Positions 1 through 11,335 of a stretch of DNA of 64,000 bases are shown in pieces. The notes beneath the pieces are model-generated. The model had not been told where the DNA came from. It searched no databases and worked only from the letters and a program-made list of their open reading frames with translations. The DNA comes from Coriobacteriia bacterium (GTDB taxonomy: Bacteria > Actinomycetota > Coriobacteriia > Anaerosomatales > PALSA-660). Position numbers and translations under genes: made by a program. Position 1 is the stretch's first letter. Every line of letters begins with the position of its first letter. The DNA lies in NCBI GenBank assembly GCA_030652345.1, contig JAUSAU010000047.1, positions 1 to 64,000 of the forward strand, read 5' to 3'.

Positions 1-856
1 CACCAAGGCCTGGTTCGTCGAGACGATCGGCAACCCGCGCCTCGACGTCCCGAACATCTCGGGTCTGGCCGCGGCAGGCCGGGAGATCGGCGTCCCGCTG
101 GTCGTGGACAACACGTTCGCGACGCCGTACCTCTTCCGCCCGATCGAACACGGCGCGGCGATCGTCATCGAGTCACTCACCAAGTGGATCGGCGGCCACG
201 GGACGTCGATCGGCGGCGCGGTCATCGACGGAGGCAACTTCGACTGGAGCAGCGGGCGCTTCCCGCAATTCACCGAGCCGGACGAGTCGTACCGCGGGCT
301 GAAGTTCTGGGACGTCTTCGGGGACTTCCCCGGTCTGGGCAACGTCGCGTTCGGCATCCGCCTTCGCGTCAACCTGCTCCGTGACATCGGTGCGTCGCTC
401 TCGCCGTTCAACGCCCAGCAGTTCCTGCTCGGCATCGAGACGCTCTCCCTGCGGGTGCAGCGGCACAGCGACAACGCGCTCGCCGTAGCGAAGTACCTGG
501 AGGCGCATCCGAAAGTGGCGTGGGTCGCCTATCCGGGTCTGGACTCCCACCCCACGAAGGCCAACGCGGACGCTCATCTCGAGCACGGCTACGGCGGGGT
601 CGTCGTCTTCGGGCTCGCAGGCGGACTGGACGCGGGTCGCACACTCATCGACAACGTGAAGCTCTTCTCGCATCTCGCCAACGTCGGCGATGCGAAATCG
701 CTTATCATCCACCCTGCAACGACAACGCATTCGCAGCTCAGCGACGAAGAGCTTGTCACCGCGGGGATCGGTCCGGACTTCGTCCGGATCTCCGTGGGCA
801 TCGAGGACGTGGCGGACATCATCGCCGACCTCGAACAGGCTCTCAAGGAGGTCTAG
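1..856 (+). CDS. metY: O-acetylhomoserine sulfhydrylase / aminocarboxypropyltransferase, C-terminal part (5' end outside window)
   Basis: PLP-dependent Cys/Met-metabolism enzyme that makes homocysteine (or methionine) from O-acetylhomoserine and sulfide (or methanethiol). The reading frame is open from base 2, so the gene enters from the left; the visible 284 residues are the C-terminal two thirds. Family marks are VDNTFATPYLF, the Schiff-base lysine in SLTKWIGGHG, and the late HPATTTHSQLS and VRISVGIEDV segments. It ends 3 bp before metX, whose product supplies its substrate, so the two are almost certainly one operon. The GTG at 104 is an internal codon, not a start. Which sulfur donor is preferred cannot be told from sequence. 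Confidence 0.93.
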   Translation, partial: TKAWFVETIGNPRLDVPNISGLAAAGREIGVPLVVDNTFATPYLFRPIEHGAAIVIESLTKWIGGHGTSIGGAVIDGGNFDWSSGRFPQFTEPDESYRGLKFWDVFGDFPGLGNVAFGIRLRVNLLRDIGASLSPFNAQQFLLGIETLSLRVQRHSDNALAVAKYLEAHPKVAWVAYPGLDSHPTKANADAHLEHGYGGVVVFGLAGGLDAGRTLIDNVKLFSHLANVGDAKSLIIHPATTTHSQLSDEELVTAGIGPDFVRISVGIEDVADIIADLEQALKEV

Positions 857-859
857 TCC

Positions 860-2062
860 ATGGTCGCGGCGGACCCTGTCCGCCGCCCGTGGGAACAGGC
901 TGCGAGCGCGGGCGTCTCGGAGACGAGAACGCTCGCGCTCGAAGGCGTTCTCACGCTGGCGAGCGGACGAACTCTCGATCGTGTCGAGGTCGCATACGAG
1001 ACCTACGGCACGCTCGACCCTGATGGCGCGAACGCCATCCTGATCTGTCACGCCCTCTCAGGGGACGCGCACGTGGCCGGCGTTCGCCCGGGCGAGGATC
1101 CCGAGACTGCCAAGCCGGGCTGGTGGGATCTCATGGTCGGCCCCGGCAAGACGATCGACACCGACCGGTTCTTCATCGTGTGCAGCAACGTGCTGGGTGG
1201 CTGTTCGGGGACGACCGGGCCCAGTTCGATCGACCCGGCGACGGGCGCGCCGTACGGCATGCGCTTCCCGCTCATCACGATCGAGGACATGGTGGACGTA
1301 CAGGCGCGCCTGCTCGACTCACTCGGAGTCGGCCGCCTCGCCGCGGTGATCGGCGGCTCCATGGGCGGCATGCAGGCGCTCGCCTGGGCCGCCCGCTACC
1401 CCGAGCGGGTCACCGCGGTGATCGCCGACGCCACCACGCCGCGCCTCGGCGCGCAGGCGATCGCGTTCAACGCGGTCGGGCGGCAGGCGATCCTCGAGGA
1501 CCCGTACTTCAACGGCGGCGACTACTACGACGCGGAGAAGCAGCCCGACGCGGGGCTCGCCATCGCCCGCATGGTCGGCCACATCACCTATCTGTCCGAC
1601 GAGTCCATGCACGCGAAGTTCGGCCGTCGGCTGCGCGAACGCGAGGAGTACGCGTTCGACTTCGTGAGCGAGTTCGAGGTCGAGACGTACCTCGCCTACC
1701 AGGGGCGGCGCTTCGTCGAGCGCTTCGACGCGAACACCTACCTCTATGTCACCAAGGCGATGGACTACTTCGACCTGCGCGGGGATGCCGCGACGCTCGC
1801 GGAGGCACTCAAGGGCGTGCGGTCGCAGTTCCTCGTCCTGTCGTTCACGAGCGACTGGCTCTTCCCCACCGCCGAGGCCAAGGACCTGGTCGCGGCGCTG
1901 CGCAACGTGGACGCCGAGGTCTGGTTCTCTGAGATCGAGAGCGGCTACGGCCACGACGCGTTCCTGCTCGAGCCCGCGGCCCAGGACGAACTGATCCGCC
2001 CGTTCCTGGCCGGCGCGCACGAGCGCTGCCGTGCGGCGATCGCAGCGGAGGTGACATCGTGA
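860..2062 (+). CDS. metX: Homoserine O-acetyltransferase (alpha/beta hydrolase fold)
   Basis: Activates homoserine with acetyl-CoA for the downstream sulfhydrylation step. At 400 aa it has the full MetX length. The triad is readable: nucleophile Ser167 in GGSMGGMQ, Asp332 in FTSDWLFP and His365 in GYGHDAFLLE. The oxyanion region (CHALSGDAHVAG) and the GCSGTTGPSS strip typical of MetX are also present. The ATG at 860 follows metY by 3 bp, with an AAGGAGG ribosome site inside the metY end. Its 3' end overlaps metW by 4 bp (GTGA). Some MetX homologues are succinyltransferases; acetyl specificity is inferred from the family and the metY neighbour. Confidence 0.93.
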   Translation: MVAADPVRRPWEQAASAGVSETRTLALEGVLTLASGRTLDRVEVAYETYGTLDPDGANAILICHALSGDAHVAGVRPGEDPETAKPGWWDLMVGPGKTIDTDRFFIVCSNVLGGCSGTTGPSSIDPATGAPYGMRFPLITIEDMVDVQARLLDSLGVGRLAAVIGGSMGGMQALAWAARYPERVTAVIADATTPRLGAQAIAFNAVGRQAILEDPYFNGGDYYDAEKQPDAGLAIARMVGHITYLSDESMHAKFGRRLREREEYAFDFVSEFEVETYLAYQGRRFVERFDANTYLYVTKAMDYFDLRGDAATLAEALKGVRSQFLVLSFTSDWLFPTAEAKDLVAALRNVDAEVWFSEIESGYGHDAFLLEPAAQDELIRPFLAGAHERCRAAIAAEVTS

Positions 2063-2670
2063 CTCCCGGCCGCCTGAGAAGCGATCTCGTCCTGATCGCC
2101 GGGCTCATCCCGGAGGGGTCCCGCGTGCTCGACCTCGGCTGCGCCGACGCGGCACTGCTCTCCTACCTGCGCGACACGAAGGGCGCGTTCGTCCGCGGCG
2201 TGGACGTCTCGCGCGAGAGTCTGGCCCGCTCGATCGAACGCGGCGTGCCCGTCTTCCAGGGCGACCTCGACGAAGGGCTCGCGGACTTCCGCGACGACTC
2301 GTTCGACGTCGTGGTCCTATCGCAGACACTGCAGGTGGTCCGGCAGCCGATGCTGGTGCTCAAGGAGATGCTGCGCGTCGGCAAGAAGGGCATCATCTCG
2401 ATCCCGAACTTCGGCCACTGGCGCAACCGCGCGCGTCTGGGCCTCGGCGGACGGATGCCCGTGTCCGCCGCCATCCCGTACACCTGGTACGAGACGCCCA
2501 ACATCCACCACACCACCATCGCGGACTTCCGCGACTTCGTGCGGGAAGCGGGCGGGGTCGTCGAGCAGGAGGTCGCGCTGCTCTCGGAGGTCGAGCCGGC
2601 GCGGCGCGTCGGTTTCTGGCCCGACCTGCTCGCCGACACGGCGGTCTTCGTTATCGGCCGGTCGCGCTAG
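2059..2670 (+). CDS. metW: MetW-type SAM-dependent methyltransferase-fold protein
   Basis: The 203-residue protein has the class I methyltransferase motif VLDLGCADAALL near residue 22 and the conserved SIPNFGHWRNR and PYTWYETPNIHHTT segments that define MetW. MetW commonly follows metX and is reported to assist MetX activity in some bacteria; its exact role here is inferred from that association. Translation is coupled to metX by a GTGA overlap (2059-2062). It closes the metY-metX-metW operon; a strong inverted repeat follows at 2702. Confidence 0.9.
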   Translation: MTPGRLRSDLVLIAGLIPEGSRVLDLGCADAALLSYLRDTKGAFVRGVDVSRESLARSIERGVPVFQGDLDEGLADFRDDSFDVVVLSQTLQVVRQPMLVLKEMLRVGKKGIISIPNFGHWRNRARLGLGGRMPVSAAIPYTWYETPNIHHTTIADFRDFVREAGGVVEQEVALLSEVEPARRVGFWPDLLADTAVFVIGRSR

Positions 2671-2686
2671 CCGACCGGCCCGGCGA

Positions 2687-3358
2687 CTACGACGGATCGA
2701 TGGGCCCCGACGGGATGTCGGGGCCCGTTCCGTCCCCGGCCCGCGGAACGGTGTCCGGAGCCGGAATGGCGCCGGTGTGCCCGGAATCCGCACTCTCGGG
2801 GGAGACGACGGGGCGCGGCGCTTGGACTCCGTCGGGCTCCTCCGGCAGAGCGCCGACCTCGATGCCCAGCGCCTTGGCGATCTCACCGAGCATCGCGCGC
2901 TCCTGCGCGTCCACGGTGGGGCCCTTGGCGCCGAACAGCCCGTCGCGATGACGGGTCGCCGTCGCTGCGGCCTTCGCGGACTCCATGACCCAGGACGCGT
3001 AGCCCCCGGCCTCGACCGCGTTGGAGCGTTCGGCGAGCAGCGCCATCGCGTCCCGGCACCCCTCGACCGCGAACTCCCGCAACCGCTCCATCACACCGGT
3101 ATCCGGCTCCCCGGCCCGCTGCGGCTGCGGCAGTCGGGACGGGTCGACACGCTCACGGTTGTCGATGAGCGCAGCGATGAGTTCATTGTCGGGATAGCGC
3201 TCCTTGCCGCGGGCCTGGACGGTGGCGGCGATGACGGCCTCCCCCACCGTTTCGAAGAAGCCGGCCCCGTCCGCGAACGCGACGGCCATCGCTGCTGCTT
3301 GCGGCGCCACGAGCAGGAGCACCCATTCGTCCGCCGTGTACTCGGCGCGTGCGGTCAC
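2687..3358 (-). CDS. Conserved-looking hypothetical protein
   Basis: I do not recognise this 223-aa protein. The N-terminal 150 residues look helical and mildly hydrophobic (WVLLLVAPQAAAMAVAFADG; repeated Ala-rich helices) and resemble soluble bundle proteins. The last 60 residues are Pro/Gly/Ser-rich and probably disordered. There is no signal peptide, Cys cluster or enzyme motif. The GTG start at 3358 is preceded by a clear GGGAGG ribosome site. It lies just downstream of the gyrA terminator on the same strand, so it probably has its own promoter. Its last codons run through the GC hairpin that also ends the metW transcript. Confidence 0.6.
   Translation of the reverse strand: MTARAEYTADEWVLLLVAPQAAAMAVAFADGAGFFETVGEAVIAATVQARGKERYPDNELIAALIDNRERVDPSRLPQPQRAGEPDTGVMERLREFAVEGCRDAMALLAERSNAVEAGGYASWVMESAKAAATATRHRDGLFGAKGPTVDAQERAMLGEIAKALGIEVGALPEEPDGVQAPRPVVSPESADSGHTGAIPAPDTVPRAGDGTGPDIPSGPIDPS
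2702..2726. terminator. Strong hairpin between metW and the convergent gene
   Basis: Perfect 10-bp inverted repeat GGGCCCCGAC / GTCGGGGCCC with a 5-nt loop, 32 bp after the metW stop. It also lies within the last codons of the convergent minus-strand gene. It could end transcription in both directions, although no long T run follows on either side. Confidence 0.55.
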
Positions 3359-3377
3359 GTTGCCTCCCGGGAATGGA

Positions 3378-3402
3378 GCGGGGCCCCTGGAAGGGGCCCC
3401 GC
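3378..3402 (-). terminator. gyrA terminator hairpin
   Basis: Perfect 10-bp inverted repeat GCGGGGCCCC / GGGGCCCCGC with loop TGGAA, beginning 6 bp beyond the gyrA stop. The placement suits an intrinsic or factor-assisted terminator for the gyrBA transcript; a U tract is lacking, as is common in GC-rich genomes. Confidence 0.7.
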
Positions 3403-3408
3403 GATCGC

Positions 3409-5967
3409 CTACTCTTCTTCGTCGAACTCCTCGCTCGCCAGCGCCTCGGCTTCCGCTTCGCGCTGATCCATCCCGGGTGGGACGGTGTCGTCGTCCACGA
3501 GGACCTGCTGCCCGTCGGGCACCGCCTTCTTCTTCTTCTTTCCGGCAGTCACCCGCGCGAGTGCGACCACACAGTCCGTCGGCGCGACGTTCATGACCTT
3601 GACGCCCTGTGTCGAGCGGCCGAGCTTGCTGATGTCTTCGGCCTTCACTCGGATCACGACACCCTCGTGCGAGATCAGCATCAGCTCGTGCTGCGGCATG
3701 ACGATCTTCATGCCGGCGAGCCGGCCTTTCTTCTCGGTGACCTGGATCGTCTTGACCCCCATGCCGCCGCGGTTCTGTTCGGGGTAGTCGGAGATCGGCG
3801 TGCGCTTGCCGTAGCCGCGCTCGGTCACGACGAAGAGCTCCGCCTCGGGAGGCGCTATCTCCATGCCGAGAACGTGATCGTCACCGCGTTTCACGTTCAT
3901 GCCGCGTACGCCCATCGTGTCGCGGCCCATCGGACGCGCCTGCTCCTCGTGCCACTTGATCGCCTTGCCTGCGGCGGAGACCATGATGACCTTCTCGCCC
4001 TGGTGGACGCGGCGCACCGAGATCAGCTCGTCGCCGTTCTTCAGCGCGATGGCGATGATGCCGTCGCGGCGCGAGCGGTCGTACGCCTGCAGGGCGGTCT
4101 TCTTGACCATGCCGTCGCGCGTCGCGAAGAGCAGGAAGTCCTCCGCCTTGAACTCGCGGGTGGTGATGGCTGCCGCGATCTTCTCGTCCTGCTCGAAGGG
4201 AAGCAGGTTCACGGCGGCGGTGCCGCGCGCGTGACGCGAGCCGACCGGCAACTCGTGCACCTTCATGCGGTAGACCTTGCCCTTCGTCGAGAAGAAGAGC
4301 ACGTAGTCGTGCGTCGAGCTGATGAAGAGATGCTCGACGAAGTCGTTCTCCTTGAGGTTCACGCCCGAGAGGCCCTTGCCGCCGCGCTTCTGCTGGCGGT
4401 AGGTCGCGACCGGAAGGCGCTTCACGTAGCCGGCCTTCGTGATCGTGACGACCATGTCCTCCTCGGCGATGAGATCCTCGACGTCGAGGTCGCGAGCCGC
4501 GAGCGAGATCTCGGTGCGGCGCTTGTCCGCGAACTTCTCGCGGACCTCGGTCAGCTCCTCCTTGATGATCTGCATCACGAGGCCGACCTCGGCGAGCACG
4601 CGACGGTACCACGCGATCTTCTCGCGCAGCTCCTCGAGCTCCGCCTCGATCTTGTGGCGCTCGAGTCCGGTGAGGCGACGCAGGCGCATCTCGAGGATCG
4701 CGTCGGTCTGGATCTCGGTGAGTGCGAAGCGCGCCATGAGGCCGGCCTTCGCCTCCTGGTCGTCCGCAGACGCGCGGATGATCCTGATGACCTCATCGAT
4801 GTTGTCGAGGGCGATCATGTAGCCCTCGAGGATATGGGCGCGCTCCTCGGCCTTGCGCAACTCGAACTTCGTGCGCCGGACGATGATCTCCTTCTGATGC
4901 TCGATGTAGTGGTGGAGCACCTGGCCCAGCGTCAGGGTGCGCGGGACGCCGTCGACCAGCGCCAGCATGTTGACGCCGAATCCCGTCTCGAGCGGCGTGT
5001 GCTTGAAGAGCTTGTTGAGCACGACCTGCGGGATGCATGCCTGCTTGAGCTCGATGACGACGCGCATACCTTTGCGGTCCGACTCGTCGCGCAGGTCGGA
5101 GATCTCGGTGAGCTTCTTCTCGCGCACCAGGTCGGCGATCTTCACGACCAGCCGCGACTTGTTCACCATGTACGGGATCTCGGTGATGATGATCCGCATG
5201 CGGCCGGTCGAGGTCTGCTCGATGTGCGCCTTGCCGCGGACCTTCAGAGAGCCGCGGCCGGTGGTGTAGGCGTCGATGATCCCGTCGCGGCCCATGATGG
5301 CGCCGCCCGTGGGGAAGTCCGGGCCCTTCACGATCGTCATCAGGTCTTCGGCTGTGGCCGCAGGGTTGTCGATGAGCATGATCGTCGCATCGACGATCTC
5401 CCCGAGGTTGTGCGGCGGGATGTTCGTGGCCATGCCGACCGCGATGCCGGCCGAGCCGTTGACGAGCAGGTTCGGGTACTTCGCAGGCAGCACGCTCGGC
5501 TCGGTGGTCGACTCGTCGTAGTTCGGGACCATGTCGACGGTCTCTTTGTCGAGGTCCCGCAGCAGTTCCATCGCGGCCTTGGCCATACGCGCTTCGGTAT
5601 ACCGGTACGCGGCCGCCGAGTCGCCGTCGACCGAGCCCCAGTTGCCATGCCCGTCGATCAACGGCATCCGCATACTGAAATCCTGCGCCATGCGGACCAT
5701 CGTGTCGTAGACCGCGGTGTCGCCGTGCGGGTGATACTTGCCCAGCACGTCACCGACGGTGGTCGCGGACTTGCGATACGGGCGGTTCGGGGCGAGGCCG
5801 GCCTCGTTCATCGCGTAGAGGATCCGGCGATGGACCGGCTTCAGCCCGTCGCGAACGTCCGGGAGCGCACGCGCGACGATGACCGACATCGAGTACTCGA
5901 GGAAGGAGCTCTTCAGCTCCGCCTCGATGTCGATCGGAAGTACTCTATCGTGCTGCTCTTCAGCCAC
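3409..5967 (-). CDS. gyrA: DNA gyrase subunit A
   Basis: Breakage-reunion subunit of type II topoisomerase, which introduces negative supercoils together with GyrB. The 852 residues match the family. The catalytic tyrosine is Tyr123 in AYRYTEARM. The quinolone-determining region reads [12 protein letters not shown], with Thr84 at the position of E. coli Ser83 and Asp88 at Asp87. The GyrA box, QKRGGKG, is present in the C-terminal beta-pinwheel, which marks a true gyrase rather than topoisomerase IV. The C-terminal tail is acidic (EEFDEEE). It is the last gene of the gyrB-membrane protein-gyrA run and is followed at once by a terminator hairpin. Confidence 0.97.
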   Translation of the reverse strand: MAEEQHDRVLPIDIEAELKSSFLEYSMSVIVARALPDVRDGLKPVHRRILYAMNEAGLAPNRPYRKSATTVGDVLGKYHPHGDTAVYDTMVRMAQDFSMRMPLIDGHGNWGSVDGDSAAAYRYTEARMAKAAMELLRDLDKETVDMVPNYDESTTEPSVLPAKYPNLLVNGSAGIAVGMATNIPPHNLGEIVDATIMLIDNPAATAEDLMTIVKGPDFPTGGAIMGRDGIIDAYTTGRGSLKVRGKAHIEQTSTGRMRIIITEIPYMVNKSRLVVKIADLVREKKLTEISDLRDESDRKGMRVVIELKQACIPQVVLNKLFKHTPLETGFGVNMLALVDGVPRTLTLGQVLHHYIEHQKEIIVRRTKFELRKAEERAHILEGYMIALDNIDEVIRIIRASADDQEAKAGLMARFALTEIQTDAILEMRLRRLTGLERHKIEAELEELREKIAWYRRVLAEVGLVMQIIKEELTEVREKFADKRRTEISLAARDLDVEDLIAEEDMVVTITKAGYVKRLPVATYRQQKRGGKGLSGVNLKENDFVEHLFISSTHDYVLFFSTKGKVYRMKVHELPVGSRHARGTAAVNLLPFEQDEKIAAAITTREFKAEDFLLFATRDGMVKKTALQAYDRSRRDGIIAIALKNGDELISVRRVHQGEKVIMVSAAGKAIKWHEEQARPMGRDTMGVRGMNVKRGDDHVLGMEIAPPEAELFVVTERGYGKRTPISDYPEQNRGGMGVKTIQVTEKKGRLAGMKIVMPQHELMLISHEGVVIRVKAEDISKLGRSTQGVKVMNVAPTDCVVALARVTAGKKKKKAVPDGQQVLVDDDTVPPGMDQREAEAEALASEEFDEEE

Positions 5968-5970
5968 TTA

Positions 5971-6483
5971 TCAGTTTCCTTTCCCGCGGGTCGCTCGGAC
6001 CCAGACCACGATCGCCCCGGCTATGAACGAGAGCCCGAGCAGGCCCACCATGACGGCCCCGGCTGTCGCCAGGCCGTTGCCGGCCGCATCCCGGACGAAC
6101 ACGATCGACATTCCCAGCACGATCAGTCCGAACAGAACCATGAGTGCGCTTGCCGCACCCGCCACGGGGCGGGCCACCGCCTGCACGCTCGGTACCTCTC
6201 CCTGCAACTGCACGAGCATCGCCTCGACGAGCCGATCATCCAGTTCGGCCTTCGGCGCCGGCGGCCCCGGAGTGGCCGCCGGGTCTTCCGGCACAGACTC
6301 CGTCGTCGTGACGGCCGGCTCGGGGATCTCCCCCGCTCCGGCTGCGGCCTCCGCAGCGATCGCCGCAGTCGCCGCCTCGGCGCGCGCTTCCTCCGCTGCC
6401 CGCCGGCGAGCCAGCTCATCGAACGCGTCTCGCTCCCAGGGGGGCGGCTCGAACGCCGCCTTCTCGCGCTTTCCGTCGGTCAT
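5971..6483 (-). CDS. Small two-pass membrane protein between gyrB and gyrA
   Basis: 170 residues of unknown function. The first ~95 residues are highly charged, Ala/Glu/Pro-rich and probably disordered. Two hydrophobic segments follow (about residues 108-130, SALMVLFGLIVLGMSIVFV, and 140-162), then a short basic tail. It is cotranscribed with the gyrase genes: 21 bp after gyrB and 3 bp before gyrA. Many actinobacteria carry a small membrane protein (DUF3566) next to gyrA; the topology and position are reminiscent, but I cannot show homology. Confidence 0.6.
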   Translation of the reverse strand: MTDGKREKAAFEPPPWERDAFDELARRRAAEEARAEAATAAIAAEAAAGAGEIPEPAVTTTESVPEDPAATPGPPAPKAELDDRLVEAMLVQLQGEVPSVQAVARPVAGAASALMVLFGLIVLGMSIVFVRDAAGNGLATAGAVMVGLLGLSFIAGAIVVWVRATRGKGN

Positions 6484-6504
6484 GACCGGGCAGCTCCCGC
6501 GTGT

Positions 6505-8451
<1,947 letters not shown>

Positions 8452-8460
8452 TCACGCGCG

Positions 8461-8484
8461 CGCCCGCGCGCAGGCGCGCGGGCG
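8461..8484. promoter_or_regulatory. Perfect GC inverted repeat in the gyrB leader
   Basis: CGCCCGCGCGC / GCGCGCGGGCG, 11-bp arms with a 2-nt spacer, 43-66 bp upstream of the chosen gyrB start. It could be a terminator for the recF-dciA transcript entering from upstream on the same strand, an mRNA leader structure, or a supercoiling-sensitive cruciform in front of gyrase. A separate small inverted repeat CACAA-TATG-TTGTG lies at 8487-8500. Confidence 0.5.
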
Positions 8485-8527
8485 GACACAATATGTTGTG
8501 GTAGCCCGTCCGAGTCTACCATGAATA

Positions 8528-9103
8528 CTAGCGTTCGGTGCTCCGGTCTGGCCCTGTGGGGCGCTCAGCGGCCTTCTGCGCCGCTTTCCGGGCACTCAGA
8601 CCCTTGCGCCACTCCAGACTGCGTATCGCAGCCGCGACGGCGGCCTCGCGCACCTTCTCGCTCTTCACTGTCGCGGCCATGGCTTGTATCTGGGCGATCT
8701 CTGTCTCTGTCGCCGGCACGGGCTGCGTCCGGTCCTTTTCTCGCTCGGCCTTCGCGAAGTCCGCCGCCATGTCCCACTGCCGTTGGTCGGCGACGTTTCT
8801 GGACACAGTGAAGCGCATGGAGCTGACCATTTCCTTACCGACCCGCTCGTTGACGGCCGAGCGGTACTCCTCGGCGAGCGCTGAGAGTTCATTGGCCCAC
8901 GCGCCGGAGTCGACGAAGACGAGAAGCTCCCCCTCGCGCAGGGCGAATCCCCGGGCGTGGGATGCCACTTCCTCCCCCGCCGCGTCCCGCCATGCCATGA
9001 CGGCTCTCGCCCGGTCGGCCTTCGCTCCGGAGCGGTCGAGCGCTCCGAGCATTCCTTTTGCCAGGTCGGACGCCCGGCTATCCACACCCACCCGGCGGCT
9101 CAT
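8528..9103 (-). CDS. dciA: DciA / DUF721 family helicase-loading protein
   Basis: DUF721 proteins (DciA) help load the replicative helicase DnaB in bacteria that lack DnaC/DnaI. The 191-residue protein has the family core: AWRDAAGEEVASHARGFALREGELLVFVDSGAWANEL near residues 42-78, followed by the L..EYRSAVNE helix. The last 80 residues are basic and low in complexity. The start overlaps the recF stop by 4 bp. The recF-dciA-gyrB order is the usual actinobacterial one. Confidence 0.85.
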   Translation of the reverse strand: MSRRVGVDSRASDLAKGMLGALDRSGAKADRARAVMAWRDAAGEEVASHARGFALREGELLVFVDSGAWANELSALAEEYRSAVNERVGKEMVSSMRFTVSRNVADQRQWDMAADFAKAEREKDRTQPVPATETEIAQIQAMAATVKSEKVREAAVAAAIRSLEWRKGLSARKAAQKAAERPTGPDRSTER

Positions 9104-10197
9104 ACTCGCTCCCGCTGAATAGGCACCACGAGCGCTTCTTCCAGCATCTCCGGAGTGAAGTACCCGGTGTTGGTCGTCGTCACCATCGTCTGGATGTCGG
9201 ACGAGACCATCGCGGACAGCGCGCCCCTTCGTTCCGCGTCCAGCTCGGACATCACGTCGTCGAGCAGGAGCACGGGATCCCGATGCAGTACCTCCCGGAC
9301 GACCTCGACCTCTGCGAGCTTCCAGGCCAGAGCCAGGGTCCGCTGTTGTCCTTGTGATGCGAAGGAGCGGGCGTCGCGGGCGCTGATCGAGAAGACGATG
9401 TCGTCGCGGTGGGGGCCGACCAGCGTCGTCGCCCGGCGCATCTCCTCGGCCCTGCGCCGCTCGATCTCCACCCTGATCCCCTCCTGCACGGCGTCCGTGT
9501 CCCCTTGGTCACACGATGTGAGCGCGCAGCGGTCGTCGTAGGACGCTTCCACCTGCTCGCCCTCGGCCATCAGGGAGTATCGTTGCCGCACGTGGACCAT
9601 CACTCGCTCGAGCAGGCGGAGTCTGTGCACGACGAGCCGGGATCCCAGTGCGGCGAGCTGTTCGTTCCAGACATCCAGGGCCGCTCCCGACACGCCGTCC
9701 CGCAGCAGTGAGTTCCGATGTCTGACGACCTTGCCGTAGTCCCGCCGGAGCGACCCGTACGTCGGAGACAGCTGTTCACCGAGATCGTCGATGGTGGCCC
9801 GCCTCCGCTCAGCCGGCCCCTTCACCAACGCGAGATCCTCGGGCGAGAAGACGACAGCGGGGAGGATCCCGGCCACGTCGGAGAGGCGCCTCCGGACCTG
9901 CCCGTTGACCGTGTACGTTCGTTTGCCATCCGCGGAGACGTCGAGTCCCGTCTCCAACATCCGGGGCTCTTTCTCAGCCCGGAGCCTGATGCGCGCTCCC
10001 TCACTGCCCCATCTGACCAGATCCTCGAATCGGGGCTTCCGAAACGACTGGGCGGCGGTGACGAGTTGTACCGCCTCCACGATGTTCGTCTTACCCGCAG
10101 CGTTGGGGCCCACGAATACCGTGAGCCCCGCAGCCGGTTCCACAACGAACGAGTGGTAGTTCCGGAAATCCTTCACTTCGAGCCTGGTGATGACCAC
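9100..10197 (-). CDS. recF: DNA replication and repair protein RecF
   Basis: SMC-like ATPase of recombinational gap repair that loads RecA with RecO/RecR. At 365 aa, it shows Walker A GPNAAGKTN near residue 30, the ABC signature region (FASQGQQRTLALAWKLAE) and Walker B LLLDDVMSELD. The N-terminal MVITRLEVKDFRNY is typical. The GTG start at 10197 lies 28 bp after the dnaN stop and the 3' end overlaps dciA, giving a dnaN-recF-dciA unit. Confidence 0.95.
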   Translation of the reverse strand: MVITRLEVKDFRNYHSFVVEPAAGLTVFVGPNAAGKTNIVEAVQLVTAAQSFRKPRFEDLVRWGSEGARIRLRAEKEPRMLETGLDVSADGKRTYTVNGQVRRRLSDVAGILPAVVFSPEDLALVKGPAERRRATIDDLGEQLSPTYGSLRRDYGKVVRHRNSLLRDGVSGAALDVWNEQLAALGSRLVVHRLRLLERVMVHVRQRYSLMAEGEQVEASYDDRCALTSCDQGDTDAVQEGIRVEIERRRAEEMRRATTLVGPHRDDIVFSISARDARSFASQGQQRTLALAWKLAEVEVVREVLHRDPVLLLDDVMSELDAERRGALSAMVSSDIQTMVTTTNTGYFTPEMLEEALVVPIQRERV

Positions 10198-10225
10198 GCG
10201 TGGGATGCCTGCCTCAGTCGATATC

Positions 10226-11335
10226 CTAGGGCCGGACCGGCATGATCAGGTAGACGAACGCGTCAGTCCCGGTCGACTTGAAGACGCCGGGCTTCAGTGG
10301 GCTCGAGGCCATGAACGAAAGCTTATCGTCATCGGATGAGTTGACCCCGTCGATGAGGAAGGCGTGGTTGAAAGCAATCTCCAGGGGCTGCCCGTCCATC
10401 TCGACCATGAGGTCCTCGCTCGCTTCACCGACGTCCTGTGTCGTGGCGGAGAGGGTGAGTGTGTTGTCCGCGATCTTCATTCGGAGAGGCGCGTTGTGCT
10501 GAGCCATGAGTGACACCCGCTGCACAGCCTCGAGGAGTTCGGCCCTGTCGATGATGATGTTGGTCTCCCCTTCGGCAGGGACCAGCTGCCGGTAGTTCGG
10601 GAAGGTTCCTTCGATACGCCTTGTGACGTAGGTCGTGCCGCCGAACGAGAAGACGATCTGATTCTCCGACACCCCCATCTTCACAACAGGCGCCGCCCCC
10701 GCGATCTTCGGGATCTCCTCAAGGGCTTTGCCGGGTATGACGACTTCGATCCTCTCGTCGACCGGAGTCTCTGTCTGGGTGTTGCGGATGGCGAGCCGGT
10801 ACGAGTCCGTAGCGACCATCCGTATCTCGGTCCCGTCCATCACGACCAGGATGCCGGTCAGTATCGGGCGCGCTTCGTCGCGGCTGACCGCTCGCGAGAC
10901 CTGTTTGACCATGGAGGACAACAGCGGTGTCGGCAGATCGAAGGTCTTGTCTGCAGCCACCTCAGGGAACCTCGGGAAATCATCCGGGGACAACGTCCTG
11001 AGTGAGAAGGAGATCGCCCCGGCTTTTTCGGAACGGCAGGACACCTGGATCTTGTCGGATGAGACGGTCTCGATCCTGATGGCCGCATCGGGCATCTTGC
11101 GGACGACGTCGGCGAGAAGTCTTCCGGGAACGACGACGGACCCCTCGTCTTCCACATCGGCAGAGATGATGTCTTTGATCGAGATCTCGAGATCCGTCGA
11201 CTGCAGTGTGATGCCGTCCTTCGTGGCCGACATGAGGATGCCCGAAAGGATAGGAAGGGTCGTCCTGGCTGACAGTGCCTTGGTGACGACACCCAACGAG
11301 TCGAGCAGGGCTCCTCGTGCGATGGACAGCTTCAT
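10226..11335 (-). CDS. dnaN: DNA polymerase III sliding clamp (beta)
   Basis: Processivity clamp, 369 aa, the standard length for three clamp domains. Recognisable parts are MKLSIARGALLDSL at the N-terminus, the FPRFPEV loop, and the closing YLIMPVRP C-terminus that forms the partner-binding groove. It is separated from dnaA by a 254-bp gap containing degenerate DnaA boxes and is followed closely by recF. Confidence 0.96.
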   Translation of the reverse strand: MKLSIARGALLDSLGVVTKALSARTTLPILSGILMSATKDGITLQSTDLEISIKDIISADVEDEGSVVVPGRLLADVVRKMPDAAIRIETVSSDKIQVSCRSEKAGAISFSLRTLSPDDFPRFPEVAADKTFDLPTPLLSSMVKQVSRAVSRDEARPILTGILVVMDGTEIRMVATDSYRLAIRNTQTETPVDERIEVVIPGKALEEIPKIAGAAPVVKMGVSENQIVFSFGGTTYVTRRIEGTFPNYRQLVPAEGETNIIIDRAELLEAVQRVSLMAQHNAPLRMKIADNTLTLSATTQDVGEASEDLMVEMDGQPLEIAFNHAFLIDGVNSSDDDKLSFMASSPLKPGVFKSTGTDAFVYLIMPVRP

